A stretch of 44,135 bases of DNA, from assembly GCA_014377445.1 (NCBI GenBank), contig JACMPP010000101.1:1-44135 (forward strand), given 5' to 3'. Below the pieces are notes generated by a model. The model was not told the DNA's origin, made no database searches, and saw only the letters and a program-made list of their open reading frames with translations. Source of the stretch: Oligoflexus sp. GTDB lineage: Bacteria; Bdellovibrionota_B; Oligoflexia; Oligoflexales; Oligoflexaceae. The position numbers and the translations under genes were made by a program. Of this stretch, positions 25,884 to 34,022 are shown piece after piece. Each line of letters starts with the position of its first letter. Position 1 is the first letter of the stretch.

Positions 25884-26240
25884 CTATTGACCTTTGCCAG
25901 TCTCAAGATTCGACGTGGATTTCACCATCTCCGGGTGCCAACGAAGTCTGAGGTTGATCAGGTCATACTCGTTATCCTGCTTGGCACCGCCGATGGCAAC
26001 ACCCGCTGGTATGCGGCGTTCTCCGTCGATGGCGGCGGCATCAAAGTCGATATTCGTTTTGGAACTGCCCTTGGCGCGGCCTTCCTGAGTGATGATTTTC
26101 TTGCGACCACCAGTGGTTCCACCTGCAGCCGCTTCCTTCTTCTTGCCTTGTGCGAAGCTGGTCTCCTGCGAATATGGACTCACGAGACTGAGAGCAAGAA
26201 GGCTACTGAATATCAGGGTCGTTAAAAATTTATTCGTCAT
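25884..26240 (-). CDS. Small secreted protein, possibly CglF-like
   Basis: A 118-residue protein from ATG 26240, chosen for the GGAGG site seven bases upstream and for the signal peptide it gives (MTNKFLTTLIFSSLLALSLV). The mature part is basic at first (KKKEAAAGGTTGGRKK) and then reads NIDFDAAAIDGERRIP and LINLRLRWHPEMVKS. The DFxxxxIxGExxxP and RxxxxPEMVKS pattern recalls small gliding-motility proteins such as CglF of myxobacteria and related Bdellovibrionota proteins, from memory only. It is the second gene of a leftward pair and has its own terminator. Confidence 0.6.
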   Translation of the reverse strand: MTNKFLTTLIFSSLLALSLVSPYSQETSFAQGKKKEAAAGGTTGGRKKIITQEGRAKGSSKTNIDFDAAAIDGERRIPAGVAIGGAKQDNEYDLINLRLRWHPEMVKSTSNLETGKGQ

Positions 26241-26403
26241 GGTGGTCCTCCGACTGAGCCACGATCTCATCGGCATTGTCCCAAAAAACTTGAGTGGCTT
26301 GCGCAAAAAGCCCAACAATCACAGACAGATCAGTTTCCCAACCTGCTGAATGTTATGATGAATAACGAAAGCTAAGTCTCAAATTTTAAAGGCCCCGGAA
26401 CAG

Positions 26404-26781
26404 TTATTTGCTGCTTGGGCTTGTCTTGTTCAGGTTATCGCTCCCGGACCAACCGCCCACGGGAATGCTTACAAACTCATAGGCTTTGACCTGCTTGCTC
26501 CCGTCCATCGTGTAGGCGCTGGGCACGCTCTTCGCAGACGGGTTGCTGTTCTTGGCAAAATCCACCCTGGGACCTTCCGAGGCCTTAACGCTACGATCGG
26601 CAGACATGATTTCCCCTACTCCGGCCGTCTGGGGTACCTGAATGAACTTGGCCGATGTGGATTTAGCCGTCGATCGGCTCTCGGCAGGCGCTTTTCTGGG
26701 TGCTGCCACGATTTCTGCCGCGAGAAATGAACCGACGGTCAGAGCCAGCAGAAATACGCGTGAGGGAAGGGTTTTGAACAT
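26404..26781 (-). CDS. Small secreted protein of unknown function
   Basis: A 125-residue protein from ATG 26781, with GGAGG seven bases upstream and a signal peptide (MFKTLPSRVFLLALTVGSFL, cleaved near VAA). The mature part is Ser-, Lys- and Ala-rich and probably mostly disordered, with no cysteines. It ends in YEFVSIPVGGWSGSDNLNKT. No known family. It is the first gene of the leftward pair with the CglF-like protein (163-base gap), so both may serve the same envelope structure. Confidence 0.6.
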   Translation of the reverse strand: MFKTLPSRVFLLALTVGSFLAAEIVAAPRKAPAESRSTAKSTSAKFIQVPQTAGVGEIMSADRSVKASEGPRVDFAKNSNPSAKSVPSAYTMDGSKQVKAYEFVSIPVGGWSGSDNLNKTSPSSK

Positions 26782-27035
26782 AAGCGATCCTCCAAAGATT
26801 TCACCTCCTATCGGAGCTTTTTGCAGAAAATTTAATATTTCTTTATAAATAGTACCAGAGCAGTTCATACGCACGATTCCTGAGAGAATTCCGGCAGATG
26901 GAGGCGACCTCAATTCTTACAGCTAGGAAGTTCTGGCGCCTGTCGGCTCCGCTCAATGTCTGCTTTGATAGTCTATGGATATATTCTGTGCGAGAGCTTT
27001 CAAAGCTCTCCCTTTAGGCTCGAAGGAAGTTCGAT
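26782..27035. promoter_or_regulatory. Divergent promoter region with a 19-base palindrome at 26992-27010
   Basis: 254 bases between the small secreted proteins and the long rightward operon. GAGAGCTTT-C-AAAGCTCTC at 26992-27010 is a perfect inverted repeat 25 bases before the ATG of the operon's first gene. With no T-run after it, it looks like an operator or a hairpin in the mRNA leader. TTTATAAAT near 26841-26849 could be part of the leftward promoter. Confidence 0.45.
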
Positions 27036-28106
27036 ATGATGGTTCGAATCGCTAAACCTCTCCTCGCTCTCCTACTGCTCACCGAAGCCGAGGTCGCGAG
27101 AAGCGAAAGTGTGACGCCAGGCAGAAGCGATATTGATTTGCTGGATGAGGGAACTCCCAAAGCTGCGGCTCCTCTTCCCCTCAACACAACGCCGGAAGCT
27201 ATCCTGCGCACGGAAGGCCCTTTGGTCTCGATGCGTCTCAATAAGAATCACACGCAGCTCGCATTCACCGATCAACGCGGTCAATCGCTGCGCATCATGA
27301 ATCTCGAAACACAGGAGATCACCGAAGTCACGCCGCATCGTGTCGGTGAAGCGTTCTTTTGGAGTCCCGACGGCAATCGTCTCTTCTACCGCGAACTCAT
27401 CCGCGATAAGAAAGCTGTCAGTTCCGAAATTAAAGCCTTCGATGTTTACCTTAACACCACGGCGAGCATCGATTCGCTGCCTGGATCGAGTGGCTTTCTC
27501 ACGCTTGATCCCAGAGACTATACGGTCTATCTGATGCACGAAAAAGGCATTATGAGCAAACGCCTCGAATTTCCCGGCGAGCGTTTTGCCCGCTGGCAGA
27601 AAAGGGCCAAGATCGAACAGGGACGTTTTGTTGCCACACAAAAATCAGTGCTCTGGCTCAGTGATTTAGGCCTCACTCTCAATGCCTTGCCCGATGATGG
27701 AAGCGGAGTTGAATCCTTCGATATTTCCCCCGATGGAAAAGTCATCGCCTGGGCCACTCAAAATGCCAAGATTTATATTTCCAATCAGGGTGAAGAGCCC
27801 AAACTTTTGGGACCCGGTCGCGACCCGCGCTGGCACCCTTTCCGTTCGCTCCTGCTCTACTCCGCTGCACGCGTCGTAGGAACCAAGGCCTATGACTTCG
27901 ACATTCGCATCAGCGATACGAACGGCGAAGGACGTTATCTCACCAACACTCCCGGACAAGTGGAGCGCTGGCCCCAGTGGTGGAATGAAGGCAGCATCAT
28001 CTTCACCGCCGAAGGCAGCACCGACCTTTGGAAGATGAATTATCAAACCGAAATCCCCAGGACTGCGAAAGCCAAAGCTGTAAAAAGCGTTAAGCACATC
28101 CGATGA
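27036..28106 (+). CDS. TolB-like WD40/PD40 beta-propeller protein, secreted
   Basis: A 356-residue protein with a signal peptide (MMVRIAKPLLALLLLTEAEV). Repeats of the TolB/PD40 kind follow: RLNKNHTQLAFTDQRG, GEAFFWSPDGNRLFYRE, SFDISPDGKVIAWATQN, GRDPRWHPFRSLLLYSA and GQVERWPQWWNEGSIIF, suggesting about six blades. TolB propellers are periplasmic and dock to Pal and colicins; this one lacks the TolB N-terminal domain, so it is not simply TolB. GAAGGAAG precedes the start. Its TGA overlaps the ATG of the next gene (28103-28106). It opens a nine-gene operon that ends with the cytochrome c maturation genes. Confidence 0.75.
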   Translation: MMVRIAKPLLALLLLTEAEVARSESVTPGRSDIDLLDEGTPKAAAPLPLNTTPEAILRTEGPLVSMRLNKNHTQLAFTDQRGQSLRIMNLETQEITEVTPHRVGEAFFWSPDGNRLFYRELIRDKKAVSSEIKAFDVYLNTTASIDSLPGSSGFLTLDPRDYTVYLMHEKGIMSKRLEFPGERFARWQKRAKIEQGRFVATQKSVLWLSDLGLTLNALPDDGSGVESFDISPDGKVIAWATQNAKIYISNQGEEPKLLGPGRDPRWHPFRSLLLYSAARVVGTKAYDFDIRISDTNGEGRYLTNTPGQVERWPQWWNEGSIIFTAEGSTDLWKMNYQTEIPRTAKAKAVKSVKHIR

Positions 28107-29170
28107 TAGGTCTTGCCCTGACGGCCGCACTCCTGTTCGGCCCCGGAACTCCTCAAGCGGAGCGGCAGCAAATACTCTCAAAGATCTTCGAGCCCAAGCC
28201 GGAATCCCTGCTTGATCTCGATCGACTCTCCATGCTTGAAAACGAAAAAAATCCCGAACGGATGCAAGGCAAGATCTGGGTGAACCCACCCAAAGGTCAA
28301 TGCTTGATCGTCCGAACGGGGCAGAACCATCGCGATAAACGTTATTGTAAACGTTCCGCCATCACCTGGTCGATCGATGAACTTGATGGTCTCGGTTTTC
28401 TCAATCTCATCATTTTGATTGAAGCGGAATGGGACGACGGTGTCCTCCTCAAATGGAAGACGAACTATAGGATCGGCAACTTCGTGGGTGCTGGCGACAA
28501 AGTCACGGGTGATTCCCAGGATATCGTCATCAAAACCTGCAAAGCGACGGAAGTCGATGGCGATCGTTCCATCCTGCTTGAGTCTTTTGAAGGAAGGCGC
28601 TGGCGCATCAATCTCCCTGAATATGATAAGCCTGTGCGAGACATCGATCCGACCATTCCCAATCTCATGGTCAACATCGACTCAAAGAAAAATGCCGATG
28701 GGTCGGTTATCGACAAAAAGGCTGAAGAGGAGAAGAAGGTCAAAGAGGAGGAAGCGGCCAAAGCCGGGGAACACGGCGCTAAACCCGAGGATAAAAAAGA
28801 TGCGAAGAAGCCTGCCGCAGGCGGGGGCGGCTCGGTTCTGGGAGCCCTGCTCTCAAAAGGTTATCAAGCCACTGAAACCACGGAAATAAAGTACAATCTG
28901 CCTCAGCGGAGCGCCTTTAAAATGGAGAGCGGAATGTTTACCGAAACTGGCTCCCCGAAAGGTATGAACGGCGAATGCCGATATATGTTTAAGAACGCGC
29001 CGGGGGACCCAGAAAGTGGTGCCATAGAGTGTCACGATACGGACACCCTCGATAACGTCTATGTGCACGTCACCTGTTTTTCTCAACTCAGAACCCGACT
29101 GAAGAAATCAGATAAGGCGAATGAGAACAAGCCAGAGAAAAATCGGGACAAGGAAGGAAAGAAACCATGA
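28103..29170 (+). CDS. Secreted protein of unknown function in the OMP/ccm operon
   Basis: A 355-residue protein with a short signal (MIGLALTAALLFGPGTPQA). Residues 50-190 form a beta-rich domain (GKIWVNPPKGQCLIVRTG, LKWKTNYRIGNFVGAGDKV). Residues about 200-250 are a low-complexity Lys/Glu/Ala linker, and 250-335 form a second domain with cysteines in NGECRYMF, AIECHDTD and VTCFSQL. The tail is again Lys-rich. I recognise no family. It overlaps both neighbours by ATGA, so production is coupled to the propeller before it and to the barrel after it; the three probably work together at the envelope. Confidence 0.65.
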   Translation: MIGLALTAALLFGPGTPQAERQQILSKIFEPKPESLLDLDRLSMLENEKNPERMQGKIWVNPPKGQCLIVRTGQNHRDKRYCKRSAITWSIDELDGLGFLNLIILIEAEWDDGVLLKWKTNYRIGNFVGAGDKVTGDSQDIVIKTCKATEVDGDRSILLESFEGRRWRINLPEYDKPVRDIDPTIPNLMVNIDSKKNADGSVIDKKAEEEKKVKEEEAAKAGEHGAKPEDKKDAKKPAAGGGGSVLGALLSKGYQATETTEIKYNLPQRSAFKMESGMFTETGSPKGMNGECRYMFKNAPGDPESGAIECHDTDTLDNVYVHVTCFSQLRTRLKKSDKANENKPEKNRDKEGKKP

Positions 29171-30318
29171 GAAAATTAACTGGACTCATCTTGGCTTTAA
29201 GTTTGAGTTCGACTCCTCTCTGGGCGGTTCCTCTCGATTTCGGCACAAGCTTTGATAACGCACCCTGGATCGGCGCCCGCGCTGCTGCGCTGGGACAGGC
29301 TCTGAGCCCGAACGCCAACGGCCTGGACGCCTTCTACTATAACCCTGCGCTCATCGGCGGGCTGCGGGAGAAGAGTGACAAACCTTATCTCACGCATCTC
29401 TTCGTACCCTACATCGGGAATGCCAGCGAAGATGGCAGCAATAAAATCCTCACACAACAACTGGGCGGCGAAAAGCTTCAGAGCGACGAAGTGTGGAGTC
29501 AACTCAGCCCCGCCTGGAATGGCGACCGCCCTTACACGGCTCTCTCACTCACACCGGTTTTTATCTTCAATCGATTGATGGCCGGCTACACCTACAAGTC
29601 GCGAACCAACGCCTATCGCGACGACGAAGATCCTGCGGGATCCAAACTGCACGTGGAAAGTCGCATGATGAGCGGGCCTTTTCTAGGCTTCAGTGCCGTG
29701 GCGCCCAAACAGGATTTCTATCTCGGTGTCTCCGCCGCTTATCTTAAGACATCGACTATGGATGCGGATTTTGATCAGGCAGCCTGGGCCAGCGAAGCGA
29801 CTCGCAAAGCGGTTTTTGATACGGGCAAGATGAGTTATGAGGGCATGCCGATCAACATCGGAACGCACTACCGCTTTCAAAACCTGCTGCGGCCCAGCAT
29901 CAGCGCAGTCATCAATGATATGGGTGGAACACGTTATTCGCCCAGTGATAAAAGCAAAGATACACAGATTCAGGAAGAGCGCCTGACGCTCGGGCTTGGC
30001 ATTTCACCTCAGATTAAAAGCGCCGGCACTCTCCACGTCACCGTGGAGGCGACCAACCTTGCGCAGCATGCCGTGCCGTCCCGCGATAAAATTCGGGCGT
30101 CAACAGAATTCACCTTCGGTGATCGCTATGGCGCTGACTCAGGCGGGAGTCTTCGTCTGGGTTACACCAGCGCGGGCGTCAGCTACGGGGCCGGTGTGAA
30201 TATGGGCATATTAGCCATCCAAATGGCCTCTTTTGCGGAAGATATTGGTGCTAAAACCGACCGCGTGATACAAAGAAAAAGCGTCATAAACATTGGTATC
30301 AATATAGCGGATTATTGA
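29167..30318 (+). CDS. Outer-membrane beta-barrel protein (PorV/TraF-like)
   Basis: A 383-residue protein with a signal peptide (MRKLTGLILALSLSSTPLWA). Mature start (GARAAALGQALSPNANGLDAFYYNPAL) is typical of the PorV/FadL-like families, in which a G-A-R-A-x-x-x-G turn and an NPA loop are conserved. Alternating strands then run to the C-terminal NIGINIADY. Such barrels pass hydrophobic substrates or act in surface secretion; the cargo here is unknown. ATGA overlap with the gene before; the next gene (ccmA) starts two bases after its stop. Confidence 0.75.
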   Translation: MRKLTGLILALSLSSTPLWAVPLDFGTSFDNAPWIGARAAALGQALSPNANGLDAFYYNPALIGGLREKSDKPYLTHLFVPYIGNASEDGSNKILTQQLGGEKLQSDEVWSQLSPAWNGDRPYTALSLTPVFIFNRLMAGYTYKSRTNAYRDDEDPAGSKLHVESRMMSGPFLGFSAVAPKQDFYLGVSAAYLKTSTMDADFDQAAWASEATRKAVFDTGKMSYEGMPINIGTHYRFQNLLRPSISAVINDMGGTRYSPSDKSKDTQIQEERLTLGLGISPQIKSAGTLHVTVEATNLAQHAVPSRDKIRASTEFTFGDRYGADSGGSLRLGYTSAGVSYGAGVNMGILAIQMASFAEDIGAKTDRVIQRKSVINIGINIADY

Positions 30319-30319
30319 A

Positions 30320-30958
30320 GTGCTAGACATAAAACTCCTGAGTTTTCGTTATCAGTTCAAGACGATCCTGTCGCAACTCAGCTTCCGTGCCGTAACGGGT
30401 GAGATCCTTCACATCACAGGACCCAACGGGAGTGGCAAAACCACGCTCATGAGCCTTCTGGCCGGTCTACGCAAAGAAGCCGGTGGCACGATTGAATATC
30501 GGCTTCCCAGCGGTAAGGCCGCCGAGGATCGACGAACATATGTCGAATATTTGCCTGCGGAAGCCAATGCACTCTTCGGTAAAATGGACGCAATGAGCAA
30601 TCTTCGCTTCTGGCGAAAGCTCCGCAATCTTGAAGCGTCCGATGCCAGCATTCGTGCTGTCTTGAAGAAATGGGATCTCGATCATCCCCTCGTTAGACAA
30701 AATTTTCCGGTCGAAAGTTTTTCCACAGGAATGAAGCGTCGCCTGGCACTGGCGCGCCTTGAACTTTCCGAGACACCCTGCTGGTTGCTTGACGAACCGC
30801 TTTACGGCCTCGATACCAAAGGCATCGAGACCTTTCAGTTGATGCTCGATGAACACTTGAAAAAAGGTGGCATCACCATCATCGTCAGCCACGACATCAC
30901 GCCTCTCGAACGCTTTCCGCTTCGCCGCCTCGACTTACTGCAGGAGGCTCGGGCATGA
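30320..30958 (+). CDS. ccmA: Cytochrome c maturation ABC ATPase CcmA
   Basis: A 212-residue ABC ATPase. Walker A is GPNGSGKTT, the signature region is STGMKRRLALARL, and Walker B reads CWLLDEPLYGLD with the catalytic Glu, followed by the H-loop IIVSHD. Small size and the next gene fix it as CcmA, which with CcmB and CcmC drives release of haem-bound CcmE in System I. The start is GTG 30320, two bases after the barrel stop. ATGA overlap with ccmB. Confidence 0.88.
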   Translation: MLDIKLLSFRYQFKTILSQLSFRAVTGEILHITGPNGSGKTTLMSLLAGLRKEAGGTIEYRLPSGKAAEDRRTYVEYLPAEANALFGKMDAMSNLRFWRKLRNLEASDASIRAVLKKWDLDHPLVRQNFPVESFSTGMKRRLALARLELSETPCWLLDEPLYGLDTKGIETFQLMLDEHLKKGGITIIVSHDITPLERFPLRRLDLLQEARA

Positions 30959-31653
30959 AACGATTTCTGACTCAATACCGCGCCCTTCTTTGGCAGGCGC
31001 TGCAGGTGGAATGGAGCAACTCCGAACGCTGGATGTCGCCCCTCCTCTTCTCGACCACCATGATCCTTCTCTTCGCTTTCGCCTTCGGCAAGGTCGATGT
31101 CGCGTTTCTCCCGCAGCTTTACATAGCGGCTACGTATCTCACGGCTTCCTTCTCACTTCAGATCGCGTTTTCACGCGTTCTTGAACCCGATACGCAGGAT
31201 CGCGTCTTTGATCAGCTTCGCACTTATCCCATATCCCCCAGCGCGTGGTTTCTAAGTAAATACACCATAGTCATTCTCTTAGGCGCTCTCATCCTTCTCC
31301 CGACCCTCTTTCTTTCTAATCTGTTTCTTAACAATGAAGGTCCGGTGAGTCTTCTCAACTCGTCTGTACTGATCGTCGCGGTTCTTATGCTTCTAAGCCT
31401 TGGTGCTATTGGCGTTCTCCTTTCGACGATGATGCTGCGCTCCAATGCCAAACAGATTCTCTACCCGCTGCTTTACTTCCCTCTCACAGTTCCCGTGCTG
31501 CTTTCGGCCGTCGAATCCAGTCGCATGATTCTCGTTGATGGCAAGGATTTGAGCTATTTAATGAGCTCCTGGCTGGGACTCCTTGTAATTTTTGGTATAA
31601 TGTATTTTACTCTGTGCCTGTTGCTGTTCGGCGAGCTGGTTAAACCAGAATAG
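30955..31653 (+). CDS. ccmB: Haem export protein CcmB
   Basis: A 232-residue inner-membrane protein with about six membrane helices. The conserved N-terminal soluble start (LLWQALQVEWSNSERW), the FAFAFG helix and the FSRVLEPDTQDRVFDQL loop match CcmB. It forms the membrane part of the CcmAB complex. Its ATG overlaps the ccmA stop. The start codon is well fixed by the overlap. Confidence 0.88.
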   Translation: MKRFLTQYRALLWQALQVEWSNSERWMSPLLFSTTMILLFAFAFGKVDVAFLPQLYIAATYLTASFSLQIAFSRVLEPDTQDRVFDQLRTYPISPSAWFLSKYTIVILLGALILLPTLFLSNLFLNNEGPVSLLNSSVLIVAVLMLLSLGAIGVLLSTMMLRSNAKQILYPLLYFPLTVPVLLSAVESSRMILVDGKDLSYLMSSWLGLLVIFGIMYFTLCLLLFGELVKPE

Positions 31654-31681
31654 TCCTGAATATTTAAAGGAAATTCACCCT

Positions 31682-32374
31682 ATGATCGATGCGAAAAAGC
31701 AGGATCGCCTAACGTTTGGTATCGGACTTGCTGTCCTACTCTTTGCAAGCTTTAGCTGGTTTTACGCTTTGCGCTTTGCACCTTCCGACGAAGCTCAGGG
31801 CGAAGTCTATCGCATCATGTATTTCCATGTTCCATCCGCCATTACAGCGTTTTTGTCGTCATTTATTTTGCTCTTTTTCAGCCTATGGACACTCTTTAAA
31901 CGCAGCTCTGTTGCGGCGAGCTGGTCCAAAGCCTGTGCCGAAGTCGGTTTTATGTACACCGCGATCACCCTCATCACCGGTTCGATCTGGGGACGTCCCA
32001 CCTGGGGTGTCTGGTGGGAGTGGGATGCACGTCTGACGACGACCCTCATCCTGGCTCTACTTTATGCGGGCTATCTGATTTTCACCAACAGCATGGCCCC
32101 GGGCCCGCAGCGCGACCGAATGGCTGCTGCTTTAGGCCTTATCATCGCCATTGATATTCCTATCATCTACAAAAGTGTTGAGTGGTGGCGCACACTGCAT
32201 CAGCCTCCCAGTCTTTTGCGTTCGGGCGGTTCGACCATGGATCCTGAAATGCGCTCGATTCTCTTTCTTTGCATGTTCGCCATGTTCTTCTTAGCCGGCT
32301 GGTTGCTCTGGCTCCGTGCAATCAATTTGCAGCTACAGGCCAAGATTGAAGAGCAAAGCCACCAGGCCCGTTAA
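31682..32374 (+). CDS. ccmC: Haem-handling protein CcmC
   Basis: A 230-residue protein with six membrane helices. The hallmark haem-binding Trp motif of the CcmC/CcmF group is complete: WGRPTWGVWWEWDARLT at about residues 100-116. Conserved histidines lie in the early YFHVPSA segment and the later WWRTLHQPPS segment, the usual CcmC ligands. CcmC loads haem onto CcmE. It has an AAGGAAA site before ATG 31682. Confidence 0.93.
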   Translation: MIDAKKQDRLTFGIGLAVLLFASFSWFYALRFAPSDEAQGEVYRIMYFHVPSAITAFLSSFILLFFSLWTLFKRSSVAASWSKACAEVGFMYTAITLITGSIWGRPTWGVWWEWDARLTTTLILALLYAGYLIFTNSMAPGPQRDRMAAALGLIIAIDIPIIYKSVEWWRTLHQPPSLLRSGGSTMDPEMRSILFLCMFAMFFLAGWLLWLRAINLQLQAKIEEQSHQAR

Positions 32375-32426
32375 GTCCTAAGAGAATTGCCTCAGAAAAT
32401 GAGAATGAGAAGAAGGAGCCTCAGCA

Positions 32427-32588
32427 ATGCCAGACTTCGGTGGACGTACAGATCCTACCCCTTTTATTGCCGCCGCCTATTGCATCGGCATTTTTCTGAT
32501 CGCTGGCTACGGCCTGATCCAACTGCGCTTTCGCAAAAAACTACGTGCTCTTGAGATGGCTTTGAATGAAGGAGATTCCCCAAGATGA
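32427..32588 (+). CDS. ccmD: Small membrane protein CcmD
   Basis: A 53-residue protein beginning MPDFGGRTDP, with one membrane helix (FIAAAYCIGIFLIAGYGLIQ) and a basic tail (LRFRKKLRALEMAL), the layout of CcmD. CcmD releases holo-CcmE from CcmABC. GAAGGAG precedes ATG 32427, and its TGA overlaps the ATG of ccmE. Identity rests mainly on size, topology and place between ccmC and ccmE, as usual for this variable protein. Confidence 0.8.
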   Translation: MPDFGGRTDPTPFIAAAYCIGIFLIAGYGLIQLRFRKKLRALEMALNEGDSPR

Positions 32589-33037
32589 GCAAATTTCCTA
32601 TGAAATGGGTGATCGGCGGTGCAGTCGTCCTCGTCGCGGCACTCGCGATCACCAGTCTGCAATTTGGCGATAATACCGTTTACTTCTATACCCCGGATGA
32701 GGCGCAGGCCAAGGCCGCTGAAATCGACAGCAAGACGATCAAGGTCGGCGGCATGGTCAAGGCCGGTAGCGTGGCCTGGAAGCCGGAAAACTTGGCTCTC
32801 GATTTTGTGGTTTGGGATATGAAAGGCCACGAAATAAAAGTTGCGCACAAGGGCACTCCACCTGATATGTTCAAAGAGAACTCAGGAGTTGTCGTTGAAG
32901 GTCGCATTGCCAAAGATGGTAGCTCGATGGTTTCACAGAAACTCATTGTGAAGCACTCGGAAGAGTACAAGAAGCCTGAAGTCGGCAACTCCGTGGATAA
33001 GACTTTGATAGAACATTCGATGTTCAAGGAGAAGTGA
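32585..33037 (+). CDS. ccmE: Haem chaperone CcmE
   Basis: A 150-residue protein with an N-terminal anchor helix (residues about 8-25) and a periplasmic OB-fold beta-barrel (VGGMVKAGSVAW, VVWDMKGHEIKVAHKG, VVVEGRIAKDG). The haem-binding HxxxY motif is KHSEEY near residue 123, so the His that bonds haem covalently is present, as in CcmE of System I. It hands haem to CcmF and CcmH. Its ATG overlaps ccmD. The usual next gene, ccmF, is absent here. Confidence 0.92.
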   Translation: MSKFPMKWVIGGAVVLVAALAITSLQFGDNTVYFYTPDEAQAKAAEIDSKTIKVGGMVKAGSVAWKPENLALDFVVWDMKGHEIKVAHKGTPPDMFKENSGVVVEGRIAKDGSSMVSQKLIVKHSEEYKKPEVGNSVDKTLIEHSMFKEK

Positions 33038-33041
33038 TCTC

Positions 33042-33638
33042 ATGACGCTGGAAACGGAAGAAAAAGTAGTTTTGCCGGGACTCAGTAGAAAGCAGATGAT
33101 CGGCGGCGCGGTGTTCCTCATCGCAATGATCGCTTTTCTCTCTGTGCTTTGGCGCGGCCTTAATTCGGATCCCAGTAAGGTCCCTTCGGCTCTGATCAAT
33201 AAAGAAGCCCTCGGCTTTGAAGTGAAGTGGCTTCAAGGCCGGGAGCATATGAAGGCGCCGCGCGCGGAAGGCTTTAGCCTGGCTGATTTTAAAGGCCGAC
33301 CGATGATCCTGAATTTCTGGGCGAGCTGGTGCTATAGCTGCCAATCCGAGGCCTCCGACTTTGAAGCCTTCTGGCAACGCTACAAGGACAAAGGCATCGT
33401 TGTCGCCGGCATCGCGATTCAAGACACTCCAGAAGCAGCTCTTGGCTTCGCCAAGAAATACGGCAAGACCTATATCCTCGGCCTCGATGCGGAAGATGGC
33501 AAAGCCGCGATCGATTACGGCGTGACCGGTGTGCCTGAGACCTTCTTTATCGATAAAGAAGGCCGCGTAGTTCACAAGGAAGCAGGCCCTGTAAGCAAAG
33601 AACTCCTGGCTAAGTATGCTGAGATCCTGCTCAAATAA
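33042..33638 (+). CDS. Membrane-anchored thioredoxin, CcmG/ResA type
   Basis: A 198-residue protein with one N-terminal membrane helix (residues about 22-40) and a periplasmic thioredoxin fold: MILNFWASWCYSCQSE with a CYSC active site, then KGIVVAGIAIQDTPEAAL and the GVTGVPETFFID cis-Pro loop. It reduces apocytochrome c Cys residues before haem attachment (family knowledge). Four bases after ccmE. In most System I operons ccmF precedes this gene and ccmH follows; here the operon goes straight from ccmE to it and ends at the terminator. Confidence 0.85.
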   Translation: MTLETEEKVVLPGLSRKQMIGGAVFLIAMIAFLSVLWRGLNSDPSKVPSALINKEALGFEVKWLQGREHMKAPRAEGFSLADFKGRPMILNFWASWCYSCQSEASDFEAFWQRYKDKGIVVAGIAIQDTPEAALGFAKKYGKTYILGLDAEDGKAAIDYGVTGVPETFFIDKEGRVVHKEAGPVSKELLAKYAEILLK

Positions 33639-33660
33639 AGTCCGTGAAAATCATGATAAT

Positions 33661-33701
33661 AAAAAAATGGTCACACTCAAATTTGAGATGACCATTTTTT
33701 T
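33661..33701. terminator. Bidirectional terminator after the ccm operon
   Basis: A 13-bp perfect inverted repeat (AAAAAAATGGTCA/TGACCATTTTTTT) with a central CTCAAA/TTTGAG. It gives a stem with a T-run on either strand, so it ends both the rightward ccm operon and the leftward small membrane-protein gene. Confidence 0.9.
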
Positions 33702-33753
33702 GTCTTGAATCGCATTCAAATTCAAGACCATTTCATTTTAAGCCAGGACCGGC

Positions 33754-33906
33754 TTAATCAAGCCAGCCGACGAGATCAGAAATCGCACCGACGGTGTAGG
33801 CAACCAAAATGAATGGGCTGATTAAAGCACAGAAAATAAAGATAGGAGCTATATCAAGGAAGTCTGCGGCTGATTCAACGCGTAGATCTTTGGACGAAAA
33901 CATCAT
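33754..33906 (-). CDS. 50-residue small membrane protein
   Basis: A short leftward gene starting at ATG 33906 (or 33903), with AGGGGG about 12 bases upstream, ending with TAA at 33754-33756. The peptide begins MMFSSKDLRVESAADFLDIA and continues with one strongly hydrophobic segment (PIFIFCALISPFILVAYTVG), then AISDLVGWLD. The ordered layout of charged N-terminus, one membrane helix and short tail, plus a shared terminator behind it, argues that it is a real gene. No family known to me. Confidence 0.55.
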   Translation of the reverse strand: MMFSSKDLRVESAADFLDIAPIFIFCALISPFILVAYTVGAISDLVGWLD

Positions 33907-34022
33907 AAGGTTTTAACCCCCTGCTCAGTAGAAAACGACGCAATAGCACTCATTCGCCAACCATTATAAGCTTTTGCTCAATTCGGATCAAGAACAAGCC
34001 TCAATTCCACAGAGGATTCCTT

